Of a stretch of DNA of 64,000 nucleotides, positions 18,933-27,465 are shown in pieces. Within the stretch, counting starts at the first letter, position 1. Each line of letters starts with the position of its first letter. The DNA comes from Limosilactobacillus sp. WILCCON 0051 (GTDB lineage: Bacteria; Bacillota; Bacilli; Lactobacillales; Lactobacillaceae): assembly GCF_039955095.1 (NCBI RefSeq), contig NZ_CP154878.1, positions 310,001-374,000 of the forward strand. The letters are read 5' to 3'. Both the position numbers and the translations under genes were made by a program. A model generated the notes under the pieces. That model was not told the DNA's origin, searched no databases, and saw only the letters and a program-made list of their open reading frames with translations.

Positions 18933-18946
18933 ACTAGACAGCATTA

Positions 18947-18987
18947 AAAGAGCTTATGTTTTTGTTACAAAACATAAGCTCTTTTTT
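18947..18987 (+). terminator. Terminator after tsaD
   Basis: A 17-bp AT-rich perfect stem (AAAAGAGCTTATGTTTT with its complement), 6-nt loop and a T run. Confidence 0.93.
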
Positions 18988-18995
18988 GGTAATAA

Positions 18996-19012
18996 ATTTT
19001 GATAATCAAAAT
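18996..19012. promoter_or_regulatory. FabT-type operator 1
   Basis: ATTTTGATAATCAAAAT is a perfect 17-bp palindrome of the FabT class. It lies about 180 bp upstream of the fab promoter, just past the tsaD terminator. The 18988-19155 stretch otherwise holds no gene: AT-rich DNA with a second partial site and one half-site (TTTTTGATAA, 19122-19131). Confidence 0.65.
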
Positions 19013-19092
19013 ATTTTTATAAAACTTTTCCACAAGATATGACTGATAATTCATATTTATTAACGGGCATCATACTTGTACTCAATAATGGT

Positions 19093-19110
19093 ATTTTGAG
19101 ACATCAAAAG
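19093..19110. promoter_or_regulatory. FabT-like operator 2 (imperfect)
   Basis: ATTTTGAGACATCAAAAG retains both TTTTGA and TCAAAA arms but with a 4-nt centre (GACA) rather than the 3-nt centre of the best sites. It is 46 bp before the fab -35. Confidence 0.4.
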
Positions 19111-19155
19111 ATATTTTAGTGTTTTTGATAACCGCTTTCATAGGGCGGATGAAGG

Positions 19156-19183
19156 TTGACTAAAAATTTGAATGACATATAAT
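19156..19183 (+). promoter_or_regulatory. fab operon promoter
   Basis: TTGACT (19156-19161), 16-bp spacer, TATAAT (19178-19183). The predicted start, near 19190, falls inside a FabT-like palindrome, which fits repression by blocking RNA polymerase. Confidence 0.8.
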
Positions 19184-19212
19184 TCGATTATCGAATACTT
19201 TGATACTCGAAA
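19182..19212. promoter_or_regulatory. FabT-type operators 3 and 4 over the fab start site
   Basis: ATTCGATTATCGAAT (19182-19196) is a perfect 15-bp palindrome overlapping the -10 and start site. TTTGATACTCGAAA (19199-19212) follows immediately as an imperfect copy. Both resemble the TTTGATnATCAAA site seen before fabT. Confidence 0.7.
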
Positions 19213-19238
19213 TACTTTTTTGAAGGCAGGTGACAAAA

Positions 19239-19685
19239 TTGGCACTGATGACGGCACAAGAAATCATGGATCTGATTCCCAATCGCTATCCGATCTGCTA
19301 TATCGATTATGTCGATGCCATGGAACCTGGAAAGAGCATTACCGCGACAAAAAACGTTACGATCAATGAATCATTTTTTCAAGGTCACTTTCCTGGCAAC
19401 CCGGTTATGCCGGGAGTCTTGATAATTGAAACACTGGCCCAGGCAGCATCGATTCTGATTCTGAAATCACCAGAGTTTTTCAAGAAAACGGCATATCTGG
19501 GAGCAATTCACAATGCTAAGTTTCGCCAGATGGTGCGGCCGGGCGATGTCGTAAAGCTTGAGATCGAAATGATTAAAAAGCGGCGGCAAATGGGGATTGT
19601 CAAGGCAGTAGCCAAGGTCTTGGACAAAAAGGTCTGCAGCGCTGAATTGGTCTTTGTAGTGGCGGATCGCCAAGCTAAGATTTAG
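19239..19685 (+). CDS. fabZ: 3-hydroxyacyl-ACP dehydratase, first FabZ paralogue (possible FabN-type isomerase)
   Basis: Dehydrates 3-hydroxyacyl-ACP in fatty-acid elongation. The hot-dog fold has catalytic H50 (GHFPGNPVMPGV) and E64. It differs clearly from the second FabZ in this operon (24803), e.g. PNRYPICYIDYVD against PHRYPMLLIDRVI. In Enterococcus one of two such proteins (FabN) also isomerises trans-2 to cis-3-decenoyl-ACP to start unsaturated chains. No fabA or fabM is seen here, so one copy may do this; which one is not decided by sequence. TTG 19239 follows AGGCAGGTGA; ATG 19248 is possible. Confidence 0.88.
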   Translation: MALMTAQEIMDLIPNRYPICYIDYVDAMEPGKSITATKNVTINESFFQGHFPGNPVMPGVLIIETLAQAASILILKSPEFFKKTAYLGAIHNAKFRQMVRPGDVVKLEIEMIKKRRQMGIVKAVAKVLDKKVCSAELVFVVADRQAKI

Positions 19686-19698
19686 CCGCGGTTTAGTC

Positions 19699-19723
19699 TA
19701 TAATGTATTTTGATAATCAAACT
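19699..19723 (+). promoter_or_regulatory. Internal promoter and FabT operator before fabT
   Basis: TATAAT (19699-19704) is followed by ATTTTGATAATCAAACT (19707-19723), a near-perfect FabT palindrome covering the predicted start site. This gives fabT and the genes after it their own autoregulated promoter. A -35 is weak. Confidence 0.65.
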
Positions 19724-19756
19724 ATTTGAGCTGTTAAGCAAAGGAGAAAATACATT

Positions 19757-20197
19757 ATGAATGACGACTACCAAGAAATTAACCAGGCATTGGTGCGGGT
19801 CTATAACGGGATCTTATGGGTTGAAGAACACGAGCTGCGTAAAAGCATGTTTCGTGATTTGACGATCAAAGAGATGCACGCAATCGATGCAATCACCATG
19901 TACAATCACCAGACTGTTTCGCAGGTTGCACAAAAGCTCCATGTCTCACCAGGCACGATGACGGCAACGGCTGATCGGCTGGTGAAAAAGGGCTATGTAG
20001 AACGCTATCGTGATGAAGAGGATCGGCGCGTGATTCGGCTTGGCTTGACTCATAAGGGCCGCGTACTGTTTCGTGCGCACCGTGCCTTTCACAATATGAT
20101 GGTTAAGGGCTTTTTAAAAGATATGAACGATGAGGAACTGAAAGTCGTTCGCAAGGCGTTGCGCAACTTGGAAGATTTTCTGGATGAACATGCCTGA
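19757..20197 (+). CDS. fabT: MarR-family regulator of fatty-acid synthesis FabT
   Basis: Represses the fab operon when bound to long-chain acyl-ACP in streptococci and relatives. The 146-residue winged-helix protein has LTIKEMHAIDAI, the recognition region SQVAQKLHVSPGTMTATADRL and the wing RYRDEEDRRVIRLGLT. AAGGAG precedes ATG 19757. Identity as FabT follows from its position between fabZ and fabH and from FabT-type palindromes before both fabZ and fabT. Its stop overlaps the fabH coding frame region. Confidence 0.92.
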   Translation: MNDDYQEINQALVRVYNGILWVEEHELRKSMFRDLTIKEMHAIDAITMYNHQTVSQVAQKLHVSPGTMTATADRLVKKGYVERYRDEEDRRVIRLGLTHKGRVLFRAHRAFHNMMVKGFLKDMNDEELKVVRKALRNLEDFLDEHA

Positions 20198-20213
20198 GAG
20201 GATGAGAAAGCCT

Positions 20214-21188
20214 TTGGAAGACTTAAAAATCGTACAGACGGCCAGCTGGGTTCCTGATCAGGTCATTGATAATGATGACTTGAGTCGGATTATGGATACC
20301 TCTGACGATTGGATTCAATCAAGAACCGGAATCAAGCGGCGGCATATCAGCAAGCATGAGAACACGGCTGATCTGGCGTCTAAAACCGGTCAGCTGCTCT
20401 TAGAAAAAAGCGGCTGGCAGGCTGAGGAGCTTGATCTGATTTTAGTAGCTACCATGTCGCCAGATGCCTATACGCCTTCAACAGCCGCAATCGTTCAAGG
20501 CCGGCTGCAGGCGAAAAATGCAGTTGCCTTTGACGTTTCGGCGGCCTGTTCGGGATTTGTCTATGGCTTGGCAGTTGCCAGTCAGATGATGAGTACGGGA
20601 ATGGTAAAAAAGGCCATGGTAATTGGCAGTGAGGTCTTAAGCAAGCTGATTGACTGGCATGATCGAACGACTGCCGTTTTATTCGGTGATGGTGCTGGGG
20701 GCGTCTTATTAGAAAAAGTGCCGGTTAAAGCACCAACCCTATTAGGACTGCAGCTAAAGACCTTTGGCGAGCTGAGCAATGAGCTGAGTGCCGGCATGAC
20801 GAGTTCGGGAAATACCTTTCCTAAACCGCTGACTGAACTGACGCCATTTAAGATGAATGGACGCGCGGTCTACCGTTTTGCCACGCATGAGGTACCTGAA
20901 TCAATTTTGCAGGCCAGTGCTCAAAATAAGCTGACGCTGGATCAGATTGATGTTTTTTTGCTGCATCAGGCCAATGCCCGCATTATCAAGCAGGTAGCCA
21001 AGCGCCTCAAGCAGCCTTTAGAAAAGTTTCCCATCAACATTGCTGAATATGGCAATACTTCTGCTGCCAGCGAACCAATTCTTTTAGACGAATGCGTTGA
21101 AAAAGGAATGATCAAACGAGGCGATATTTTAGCCTTGAGCGGGTTTGGCGGCGGTCTGACGACGGGAACGATTATTTTAAGATACTGA
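20214..21188 (+). CDS. fabH: 3-oxoacyl-ACP synthase III
   Basis: Condenses acetyl-CoA with malonyl-ACP to begin chains. From TTG 20214 the protein has 324 residues and its nucleophile falls at C112 (FDVSAACSGF), the same number as in E. coli FabH. The His (LLHQANARI) and Asn (GNTSAAS) of the triad follow. The frame is open back to ATG 20184, 20190 or 20202, but only TTG 20214 places GAGAGGATGAG at a workable distance upstream. It follows fabT with no gap. Confidence 0.95.
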   Translation: MEDLKIVQTASWVPDQVIDNDDLSRIMDTSDDWIQSRTGIKRRHISKHENTADLASKTGQLLLEKSGWQAEELDLILVATMSPDAYTPSTAAIVQGRLQAKNAVAFDVSAACSGFVYGLAVASQMMSTGMVKKAMVIGSEVLSKLIDWHDRTTAVLFGDGAGGVLLEKVPVKAPTLLGLQLKTFGELSNELSAGMTSSGNTFPKPLTELTPFKMNGRAVYRFATHEVPESILQASAQNKLTLDQIDVFLLHQANARIIKQVAKRLKQPLEKFPINIAEYGNTSAASEPILLDECVEKGMIKRGDILALSGFGGGLTTGTIILRY

Positions 21189-21222
21189 TTTTGAACAACT
21201 GAAAAGAAATGAGGATAAACAA

Positions 21223-21471
21223 ATGACTAAAGAAGAAATTTTTGCAACGGTAAAAGAAATCGCAGCTGAAGAACTGGATATCGATGAAGCCAAGATCGTG
21301 CCAGATGCCAAAATCAAAGAAGATCTGGAAGCAGACAGCCTGGACGTTTTTGAAATCATGAACGAACTGGAAGACAAGTTTGACATTGAACTGGATGTTG
21401 AAGATGGTGCCGAAACGATTAACGATGTCGTTGAACTGGTAGCCAAGCAGCTGGCAGCCAAGGAAGACTAA
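21223..21471 (+). CDS. acpP: Acyl carrier protein
   Basis: Carries growing acyl chains on a phosphopantetheine arm. The acidic 82-residue protein has the attachment site S39 in ADSLDVFEIMNELED. SD GAGGAT precedes ATG 21223. It lies between fabH and fabD within the operon. Confidence 0.97.
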   Translation: MTKEEIFATVKEIAAEELDIDEAKIVPDAKIKEDLEADSLDVFEIMNELEDKFDIELDVEDGAETINDVVELVAKQLAAKED

Positions 21472-21472
21472 G

Positions 21473-22405
21473 ATGCGGCTAGGGATTCTGTTTAGCGGGC
21501 AAGGAGCACAAAAACCGGGAATGGGCTGTGACCTGCTGGCTGATGAGACGTTTTCAAAAACGCTGGAGCAGGCCAGTGAGGCAGCTGAACTTGATATCGT
21601 CAAGCTTTTGAAGAGCGAAAATGGCGAGCTGAATCAAACCAGATACGTTCAGCCGGCACTGGCAGCTTTTAGCCTGGGAATCTGGCGGATGCTGCAGCGT
21701 GACCTGCCCAAATTGCCGGCAGCTGGCATGGTCGGCTTGTCGCTGGGGGAATATCCGGCTTTGATGGCGGCTGAATCCTTGGCGATTGATGCTGGATTTG
21801 CTCTGCTTAAGGATCGTGGTCAATATATGCAGACAGCTGCAGATAAAGTTGCCAGTACGCTGGCGGCGGTCATTGATTCGGATGTCGAACAGGTTGAAAA
21901 AATCTGTGCGCAGTTGCCAGATGTCTGGGTTGCCAATTACAATTCGCCACGACAACTGGTGATTGGCGGTACTCAAACAGGGATTAAAGAAGCGGTGGAA
22001 CGGTTAAACGCAAATCAGGCAGCCAAACGAGTGATTAAGCTGAATGTCAGCGGTGCTTTTCATACGCCGCTGTTTGACGGTGCTCGCCAACAGATGAAAG
22101 CCCGCCTGCGCGACGTTGAATTTAGCCAGCCAAAGGTTCCCGTGATCAGCAATACGATCGTGGCTCCGTTTCAAGCTGAAGAAACAGCGGCTATTCTGGA
22201 GCGTCAACTGGCGGCACCAACTCATTTTGGCCAAGATCTGCAGTATCTGATTGATCATCAAAAGATTGAGGGAACGCTGGAAATTGGTCCCGGCAAGACG
22301 CTCAGCAAATTTGCCAAGCAGGTTGACGCTGGTTTGACGCGGGAACATATCGAAACGCGGCTGGATTATGAAAACTTTGTAAAGGAGCATGCCCAATGGA
22401 GCTAA
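21473..22405 (+). CDS. fabD: Malonyl-CoA:ACP transacylase
   Basis: Loads malonyl units onto ACP. The 310-residue protein has the QGAQ oxyanion motif, the nucleophile S90 in GLSLGEY and the catalytic His in SGAFHTPLF. GLSLGEY, rather than the E. coli GHSLGEY, is common in lactic acid bacteria. ATG 21473 is one base past the acpP stop; the SD-like region is within acpP (GGAAGA). Confidence 0.95.
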   Translation: MRLGILFSGQGAQKPGMGCDLLADETFSKTLEQASEAAELDIVKLLKSENGELNQTRYVQPALAAFSLGIWRMLQRDLPKLPAAGMVGLSLGEYPALMAAESLAIDAGFALLKDRGQYMQTAADKVASTLAAVIDSDVEQVEKICAQLPDVWVANYNSPRQLVIGGTQTGIKEAVERLNANQAAKRVIKLNVSGAFHTPLFDGARQQMKARLRDVEFSQPKVPVISNTIVAPFQAEETAAILERQLAAPTHFGQDLQYLIDHQKIEGTLEIGPGKTLSKFAKQVDAGLTREHIETRLDYENFVKEHAQWS

Positions 22406-23127
22406 CCAATAAAACGGTATTGATTACCGGCAGCTCAAGAGGAATCGGCGCGGCAACGGCACTGGCATTTGCCAAGGTGGGCAGCCGCGTAATCTTGAAT
22501 GCCCGTCATGAACTGCCAGCCTCATTAAAGCAGCAGCTGGATGAGCTTGGTGCTGAATATTGCTTTTTGCCAGGTGACGTCAGTGATGAACAGGTTGTTA
22601 AGAAATTGACCAAGACCGCGTGGGAAAAGTTTGGCGGAATTGACGTATTGATCAATAATGCCGGCATTACGCGAGACCGTCTGCTGATTGGCATGAAGAC
22701 GGCAGATTTTGATGAAGTTCTGCAGGTCAACTTGAAAGGGCCGTTTTTAATGATTCAGGCGCTGCTTAAAAAGATGTATAAGCAGCGGGCAGGGGTCATC
22801 ATCAATCTGGCCAGCGTCGTTGGTCTGCATGGTAACGCCGGCCAGGCCAACTATGCTGCCAGCAAGGCGGGAATCATTGGCCTGACTAAGACGGTAGCCA
22901 GAGAAGGCGCACTGCGGGGAATTCGCTGCAACGCTATCGCACCAGGGATGATTGCCAGCGATATGACGGCAGCCATGCCACAAAAAGCACAGGACCAGAT
23001 TTTAGAAAGCCTGCCTTTGAAACGCTTTGGCGAACCGGCAGAAATTGCGCAGACGGCTTTGTTTTTAGCCCAGAATGATTACGTAACCGGTCAGACGATC
23101 GTGGTTGATGGCGGGATGACGATTTAG
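22396..23127 (+). CDS. fabG: 3-oxoacyl-ACP reductase
   Basis: NADPH-dependent reduction of 3-oxoacyl-ACP. This SDR of 243 residues has the cofactor loop TGSSRGIG, NNAG, the triad S140, Y153, K157 (NYAASKAG) and the C-terminal VVDGGMTI. ATG 22396 follows AAAGGAGC and overlaps fabD by 10 nt. Confidence 0.96.
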   Translation: MELTNKTVLITGSSRGIGAATALAFAKVGSRVILNARHELPASLKQQLDELGAEYCFLPGDVSDEQVVKKLTKTAWEKFGGIDVLINNAGITRDRLLIGMKTADFDEVLQVNLKGPFLMIQALLKKMYKQRAGVIINLASVVGLHGNAGQANYAASKAGIIGLTKTVAREGALRGIRCNAIAPGMIASDMTAAMPQKAQDQILESLPLKRFGEPAEIAQTALFLAQNDYVTGQTIVVDGGMTI

Positions 23128-23136
23128 GAGAAGCTT

Positions 23137-24369
23137 ATGACAAGAGTTGTAATTACAGGGATGGGGGCTGTTTCCCCAAACGGCAATGGCTTTGATGAGT
23201 TTGTTGAGCACACTTTAGCTGGAAAGATCGGCATCAAGCCAATCACCAAGTTTGACGCTGCGCCAACCGGAATTACGGTAGCTGGTCAGATTGATGATTT
23301 TGATCCCAGCGAGGCAGTTGGTAAAAAAGCGGCTCGCCGGATGGATCTTTATTCACAGTATGCCATTCAGACAGCGGCTGAAGCAGTTGCGATGGCTGGC
23401 ATCAATGAAGAAAATACGGCACCTGAGGATCTGGGCGTTATCTATGGCTCGGGAATCGGCGGTTTGACCACGATTCAAGAGCAGGTAATCAAAATGCACG
23501 ACAAAGGTCCCAAGCGAGTTTCGCCAATGTTTGTGCCAATGGCGATCGCTAATATGGCCGCGGGCAATATTGCGATTCGCTTCAATGCGCAAAATATCTG
23601 TACTTCAATCGTAACAGCCTGTGCAACGGGAACCAACTCGATCGGTGAAGCCTATCGTCAGATCAAGGAAGGCCGCGCGCAGGTCATGATTGCCGGTGGC
23701 TCAGAAGCTTCAGTCAATGAAATCGGGATTGCCGGTTTTGCTGCTTTGACCGCACTCAGCACGACGACGGATCCTTTGAAGGCTTCCCGGCCATTTGATA
23801 AGGATCGCAATGGCTTTGTCTTAGGCGAAGGTGGCGCGGCAATGGTTTTGGAGAGCCTTGAGCATGCGCAAAAGCGAGACGCTCAGATCTTAGGCGAGAT
23901 CGTTGGCTATGGCGCAACGGGCGATGCCTATCACATTACTTCCCCTGATCCAGAAGGCCGTGGTGCATCAAGAGCCATGCAGCAGGCAATTGACGAGGCG
24001 GGAATTGCTCCAGAAAAAGTCGACTACATCAATGCTCATGGTACGGCAACCCATGCTAATGATGCTGGCGAGGCACTGGCTGTCAATCAGGTCTTTGGCA
24101 AGGACAGCCAAGTACTGGTCAGCTCAATCAAGGGCATGACCGGGCACCTGCTTGGGGCAGCCGGAGCAATTGAGGCGGTCGTTACCGTTGCTGCGTTGCA
24201 AAAAGGCGTGCTGCCGCCCAACGTTGGCTGCGAGAATCAAGATCCGGCCTGTCAGGTCAATCTGGTTGATCAAACCAATCAAAATCAGCCTGATGCAGAA
24301 TATGCCCTGAGCAACTCATTTGGCTTTGGTGGACATAATGCCGTATTGGCTTTTCGAAAATGGAAGTGA
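23137..24369 (+). CDS. fabF: 3-oxoacyl-ACP synthase II
   Basis: Main elongating condensing enzyme. The 410-residue thiolase-fold protein has the triad C162 (VTACATGTNS), H301 (NAHGTATHANDAGE) and H337 (KGMTGHLLGAAG). SD AGGAGAAG precedes ATG 23137. With a single FabF and no FabB, it must also elongate any unsaturated branch. Confidence 0.97.
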   Translation: MTRVVITGMGAVSPNGNGFDEFVEHTLAGKIGIKPITKFDAAPTGITVAGQIDDFDPSEAVGKKAARRMDLYSQYAIQTAAEAVAMAGINEENTAPEDLGVIYGSGIGGLTTIQEQVIKMHDKGPKRVSPMFVPMAIANMAAGNIAIRFNAQNICTSIVTACATGTNSIGEAYRQIKEGRAQVMIAGGSEASVNEIGIAGFAALTALSTTTDPLKASRPFDKDRNGFVLGEGGAAMVLESLEHAQKRDAQILGEIVGYGATGDAYHITSPDPEGRGASRAMQQAIDEAGIAPEKVDYINAHGTATHANDAGEALAVNQVFGKDSQVLVSSIKGMTGHLLGAAGAIEAVVTVAALQKGVLPPNVGCENQDPACQVNLVDQTNQNQPDAEYALSNSFGFGGHNAVLAFRKWK

Positions 24370-24376
24370 TTTTTAA

Positions 24377-24799
24377 TTGGAATTAAAAGACGTTCAGCAT
24401 TTAATGAAGGCGTTTGAGGCCTCAGATACCAGAGAGCTTAAGATTGATGATGGCTCGTTCCATCTTTATCTGAGCAAGAATCAGCAGGCAACTGCCAAGA
24501 CTGATCCAAGCCCGCAGCCATCCCATGCCGAGCCGGTACGTCCCGTGGCTGCTGCAAGCACTCAGCAGATCAAGGCGCCGTTGGTTGGGACGGTCTATCT
24601 GCAGGCCAAGCCAGAGCAGCCAGCCTACGTCAAGGTTGGCAGCCAAGTTCACAAAGGCGATGTCGTCTGCATTATTGAGGCAATGAAGATGATGACAGAG
24701 GTTAAAAGTGATCAAAACGGCATCATCAGCGCAGTCAAGGTTAAAAATGGCGAGCTGGTAGAGGTTGATCAGCCTTTGTTTGAAGTTACGGAGGGTTAG
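24377..24799 (+). CDS. accB: Biotin carboxyl carrier protein of acetyl-CoA carboxylase
   Basis: Swinging-arm subunit carrying CO2 between AccC and AccDA. The 140-residue protein has a Pro/Ala/Gln-rich linker (about 40-65) and a C-terminal biotinyl domain with K104 in EAMKM. TTG 24377 has GGAAGTGA 7 nt ahead. BirA, which modifies it, is encoded at 34569 in this window. Confidence 0.95.
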   Translation: MELKDVQHLMKAFEASDTRELKIDDGSFHLYLSKNQQATAKTDPSPQPSHAEPVRPVAAASTQQIKAPLVGTVYLQAKPEQPAYVKVGSQVHKGDVVCIIEAMKMMTEVKSDQNGIISAVKVKNGELVEVDQPLFEVTEG

Positions 24800-24802
24800 T
24801 CA

Positions 24803-25237
24803 ATGACTGAAACGATTTTGGATTCAAACGCGATTCAAAAGATCATTCCCCATCGCTATCCGATGCTCTTGATCGATCGCGTAATCGAGTTGGAACCAGG
24901 CCAAAAAGCCACGGCAATTCGCAATGTTACCATCAATGAAGAAGTCTTCAACGGTCATTTTCCGCAAAATCCGGTGCTGCCAGGTGCACTGATCGTTGAA
25001 TCATTGGCGCAGACGGGAGCCGTAGCACTTTTGTCAGAGCCTGAGTTTGCAGGCAAGACGGCTTATTTTGGCGGCATCAAGTCGGCTGAGTTTCGCAAGG
25101 TCGTTCGTCCCGGCGATACGTTAAGACTTGAAGTCGAGCTTGAAAAAGTTCGCGGTCAGGTCGGACTGGGCAAGGGCGTAGCGACGGTTGATGGAAAAAA
25201 GGCCTGCACCGCAGAGCTTACCTTTTTGATTGGCTAG
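24803..25237 (+). CDS. fabZ: 3-hydroxyacyl-ACP dehydratase, second FabZ paralogue
   Basis: Hot-dog dehydratase of 144 residues with H52 (GHFPQNPVLPGA) and E66 (VESLAQ). Between accB and accC it holds the place of the standard FabZ in Firmicutes operons. Together with the first paralogue at 19239 it gives the pathway two dehydratases, one of which may be a dehydratase/isomerase. ATG 24803 follows GGAGGGTTAG. Confidence 0.93.
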   Translation: MTETILDSNAIQKIIPHRYPMLLIDRVIELEPGQKATAIRNVTINEEVFNGHFPQNPVLPGALIVESLAQTGAVALLSEPEFAGKTAYFGGIKSAEFRKVVRPGDTLRLEVELEKVRGQVGLGKGVATVDGKKACTAELTFLIG

Positions 25238-25246
25238 GTGAAAAGC

Positions 25247-26617
25247 ATGTTTTCGAAAGTATTAGTAGCCAATCGTGGCGAGATCGCAGTACGAATCATC
25301 CGCTCGCTGCGGGAACTGGGTATCAAATCGGTGGCCATCTATTCAACCGCGGATCGCGACAGTCTGCATGTCCAGTTAGCCGACGAGGCCGTTTGCGTAG
25401 GCGGATCGCGGCCACAAGACTCGTACCTGAATATGCAGAATATCTTGGCAGCTGCAATCGGTACGGGCGCTCAGGCAATTCATCCTGGCTTTGGCTTTCT
25501 TTCGGAAAATGCAGCTTTTGCTGAGATGTGTGAAGCCTGTGGGATTGTCTTTATCGGACCGAAAGCATTGACGATCGATCTGATGGGCAATAAGGAACAT
25601 GCCAGAGAGCAGATGAAAAAAAGCGGTATCCCGGTAATTCCTGGCAGTGATGGCTATCTTAGCAATGTTGAAAGCGCCAAGCAGGCTGCCGCAGCAATCG
25701 GTTATCCGGTTTTGCTAAAAGCAGCGGCAGGCGGCGGCGGTAAGGGAATTCGACGCATTGAGAATCAGGATCAGATGCAGCAGGCGTTTGATGAGGCTCA
25801 AAGCGAAGCGCGGCTGTCGTTTAATGATGATCGCATGTATCTGGAAAAGATTTTAGAAAACGTCAAGCATATTGAGGTTCAGGTCTTTTGTGACGATTTT
25901 GGCCATGCCGTCTGGTTCCCGGAACGTGACTGCTCTTTGCAGCGCAATAAGCAGAAGGTAATCGAAGAAAGTCCATGCTCCCTGATCAGTGAAGATGAGC
26001 GGCAATATCTAGGAAAACTGGCACTTAAGGCAGTTCAGGCGATTGACTACCGCAATACTGGGACGCTGGAGTTTTTGATGGATCAAGCGCATCATTTTTA
26101 CTTTATGGAGATGAACACGCGGATTCAAGTTGAGCACACCGTTACGGAAATGGTAACCGGCATTGATTTGGTCAAGGCCCAGGTAATGGTTGCAGCCGGC
26201 GCCAAACTGCCTTTTAAACAGTCCGACATCAAGCTGCATGGTACGGCCATTGAATGCCGCATCAATGCCGAGAATCCACAAAAAAACTTCATGCCTTCAA
26301 CGGGGACAATCAACTACCTATATCTGCCGGTTGGCAATCTGGGCATGCGGATTGATACCGCGCTTTATCCACAGGCCAAGGTAACGCCTTATTACGACTC
26401 AATGATTGCCAAGGTGATTGCACTTGGTCATGACCGTAATGAAGCTATTGAGAAATTAAAGCGGCTGTTAGGCGAGATGGTGATTACGGGAATTACGACC
26501 AACCAGAATTTTCATCTGGCAATTCTCAACGATCCCGAATTTTTGCGCGGAACGATGACGACCAATTATCTTGAGCAGGACTTTATGCCTCGTTGGAAAG
26601 GAGAGACTCAGCAGTGA
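25247..26617 (+). CDS. accC: Biotin carboxylase of acetyl-CoA carboxylase
   Basis: Carboxylates biotin on AccB with ATP and bicarbonate. The 456-residue protein has NRGEIAVRIIRSLRELG, the glycine-rich ATP lid KAAAGGGGKGIR, ERDCSLQRNKQKVIEE and the NTRIQVEHTVTEMVTG catalytic region. ATG 25247 has AGGTGA 5 nt upstream; GTG 25238, directly after the fabZ stop, overlaps that SD. Confidence 0.96.
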   Translation: MFSKVLVANRGEIAVRIIRSLRELGIKSVAIYSTADRDSLHVQLADEAVCVGGSRPQDSYLNMQNILAAAIGTGAQAIHPGFGFLSENAAFAEMCEACGIVFIGPKALTIDLMGNKEHAREQMKKSGIPVIPGSDGYLSNVESAKQAAAAIGYPVLLKAAAGGGGKGIRRIENQDQMQQAFDEAQSEARLSFNDDRMYLEKILENVKHIEVQVFCDDFGHAVWFPERDCSLQRNKQKVIEESPCSLISEDERQYLGKLALKAVQAIDYRNTGTLEFLMDQAHHFYFMEMNTRIQVEHTVTEMVTGIDLVKAQVMVAAGAKLPFKQSDIKLHGTAIECRINAENPQKNFMPSTGTINYLYLPVGNLGMRIDTALYPQAKVTPYYDSMIAKVIALGHDRNEAIEKLKRLLGEMVITGITTNQNFHLAILNDPEFLRGTMTTNYLEQDFMPRWKGETQQ

Positions 26618-27465
26618 AGCTTTATGTGCAGAAGAAAAACACGCTAAGCGAACGCCATGTTAAGGCGGATCAAAAAGCAGATGCCAAGGTTCCAGATGAT
26701 CTGCTGCGCAAATGTCCGCAGTGTGGACTGACGATTATGAGCCGCCAGCTGGACTGCTACGCTGAGTGTCCACAGTGTCATTACGGCTTTCGCATTGGAG
26801 CTCGGCAGCGCTTGGCCTGGCTGACAGATGAGTTTGACGAGCTGGACATGGATCTGCAGACCAAGGATCCACTGGCTTTTCCAGGTTATCAAGATAAGCT
26901 GAAGACTGCTCAGAACAAGACTCAGCTCAACGATGCCGTTTTGACCGGTGTGGCTAGGATTGGCGACCAGCAGGCAGCTTTAGGCATCATGGATCCAGGC
27001 TTTATCATGGGGTCTTTAGGAACGGTTGCTGGCGAAAAGATTACGCGGCTGTTTGAACATGCAACGCAGCATCGACTGCCGGTCATCATGGTTACGGCAT
27101 CTGGCGGGGCCCGAATGCAGGAAGGAATTCACTCTTTGATGCAGATGGCTAAGATCAGCAATGCGGTTGCCACACATGATCAGGCTGGGCTGCTTTATGC
27201 AGTCGTCTTAACCGGACCAACGACGGGTGGAGTTACGGCCAGTTTTGCCATGCAAGGCGATATTACTCTGGCTGAGCCGCACGCATTGGTAGGCTTTGCC
27301 GGCCGACGGGTAATTGAGCAGACGATGCATCAAAAGATTCCTAATGACCTGCAGGCTGCTGAAAATCTGCTGAAACACGGTTTTGTAGATGCAATCGTCA
27401 AACGCACGGATGAAAAGGCAATGCTGGAACGCCTGCTTAAGCTGGGAGGTGCCATGCATGTCTGA
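26614..27465 (+). CDS. accD: Acetyl-CoA carboxylase carboxyltransferase beta subunit
   Basis: With AccA moves CO2 from biotin to acetyl-CoA. The 283-residue product has an N-terminal four-Cys zinc ribbon, CPQC at 34-37 and CPQC at 52-55, then a crotonase-fold domain with ASGGARMQEG. GTG 26614 overlaps the accC stop (GTGA) and has AAAGGAGAG 8 nt ahead. Confidence 0.95.
   Translation: MKLYVQKKNTLSERHVKADQKADAKVPDDLLRKCPQCGLTIMSRQLDCYAECPQCHYGFRIGARQRLAWLTDEFDELDMDLQTKDPLAFPGYQDKLKTAQNKTQLNDAVLTGVARIGDQQAALGIMDPGFIMGSLGTVAGEKITRLFEHATQHRLPVIMVTASGGARMQEGIHSLMQMAKISNAVATHDQAGLLYAVVLTGPTTGGVTASFAMQGDITLAEPHALVGFAGRRVIEQTMHQKIPNDLQAAENLLKHGFVDAIVKRTDEKAMLERLLKLGGAMHV

Noticed and set aside
21720..21760. 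FabD nucleophile motif GLSLGEY instead of GHSLGEY
   Set aside because: The His-to-Leu change is common in FabD of lactic acid bacteria; the catalytic Ser and the other His are present.
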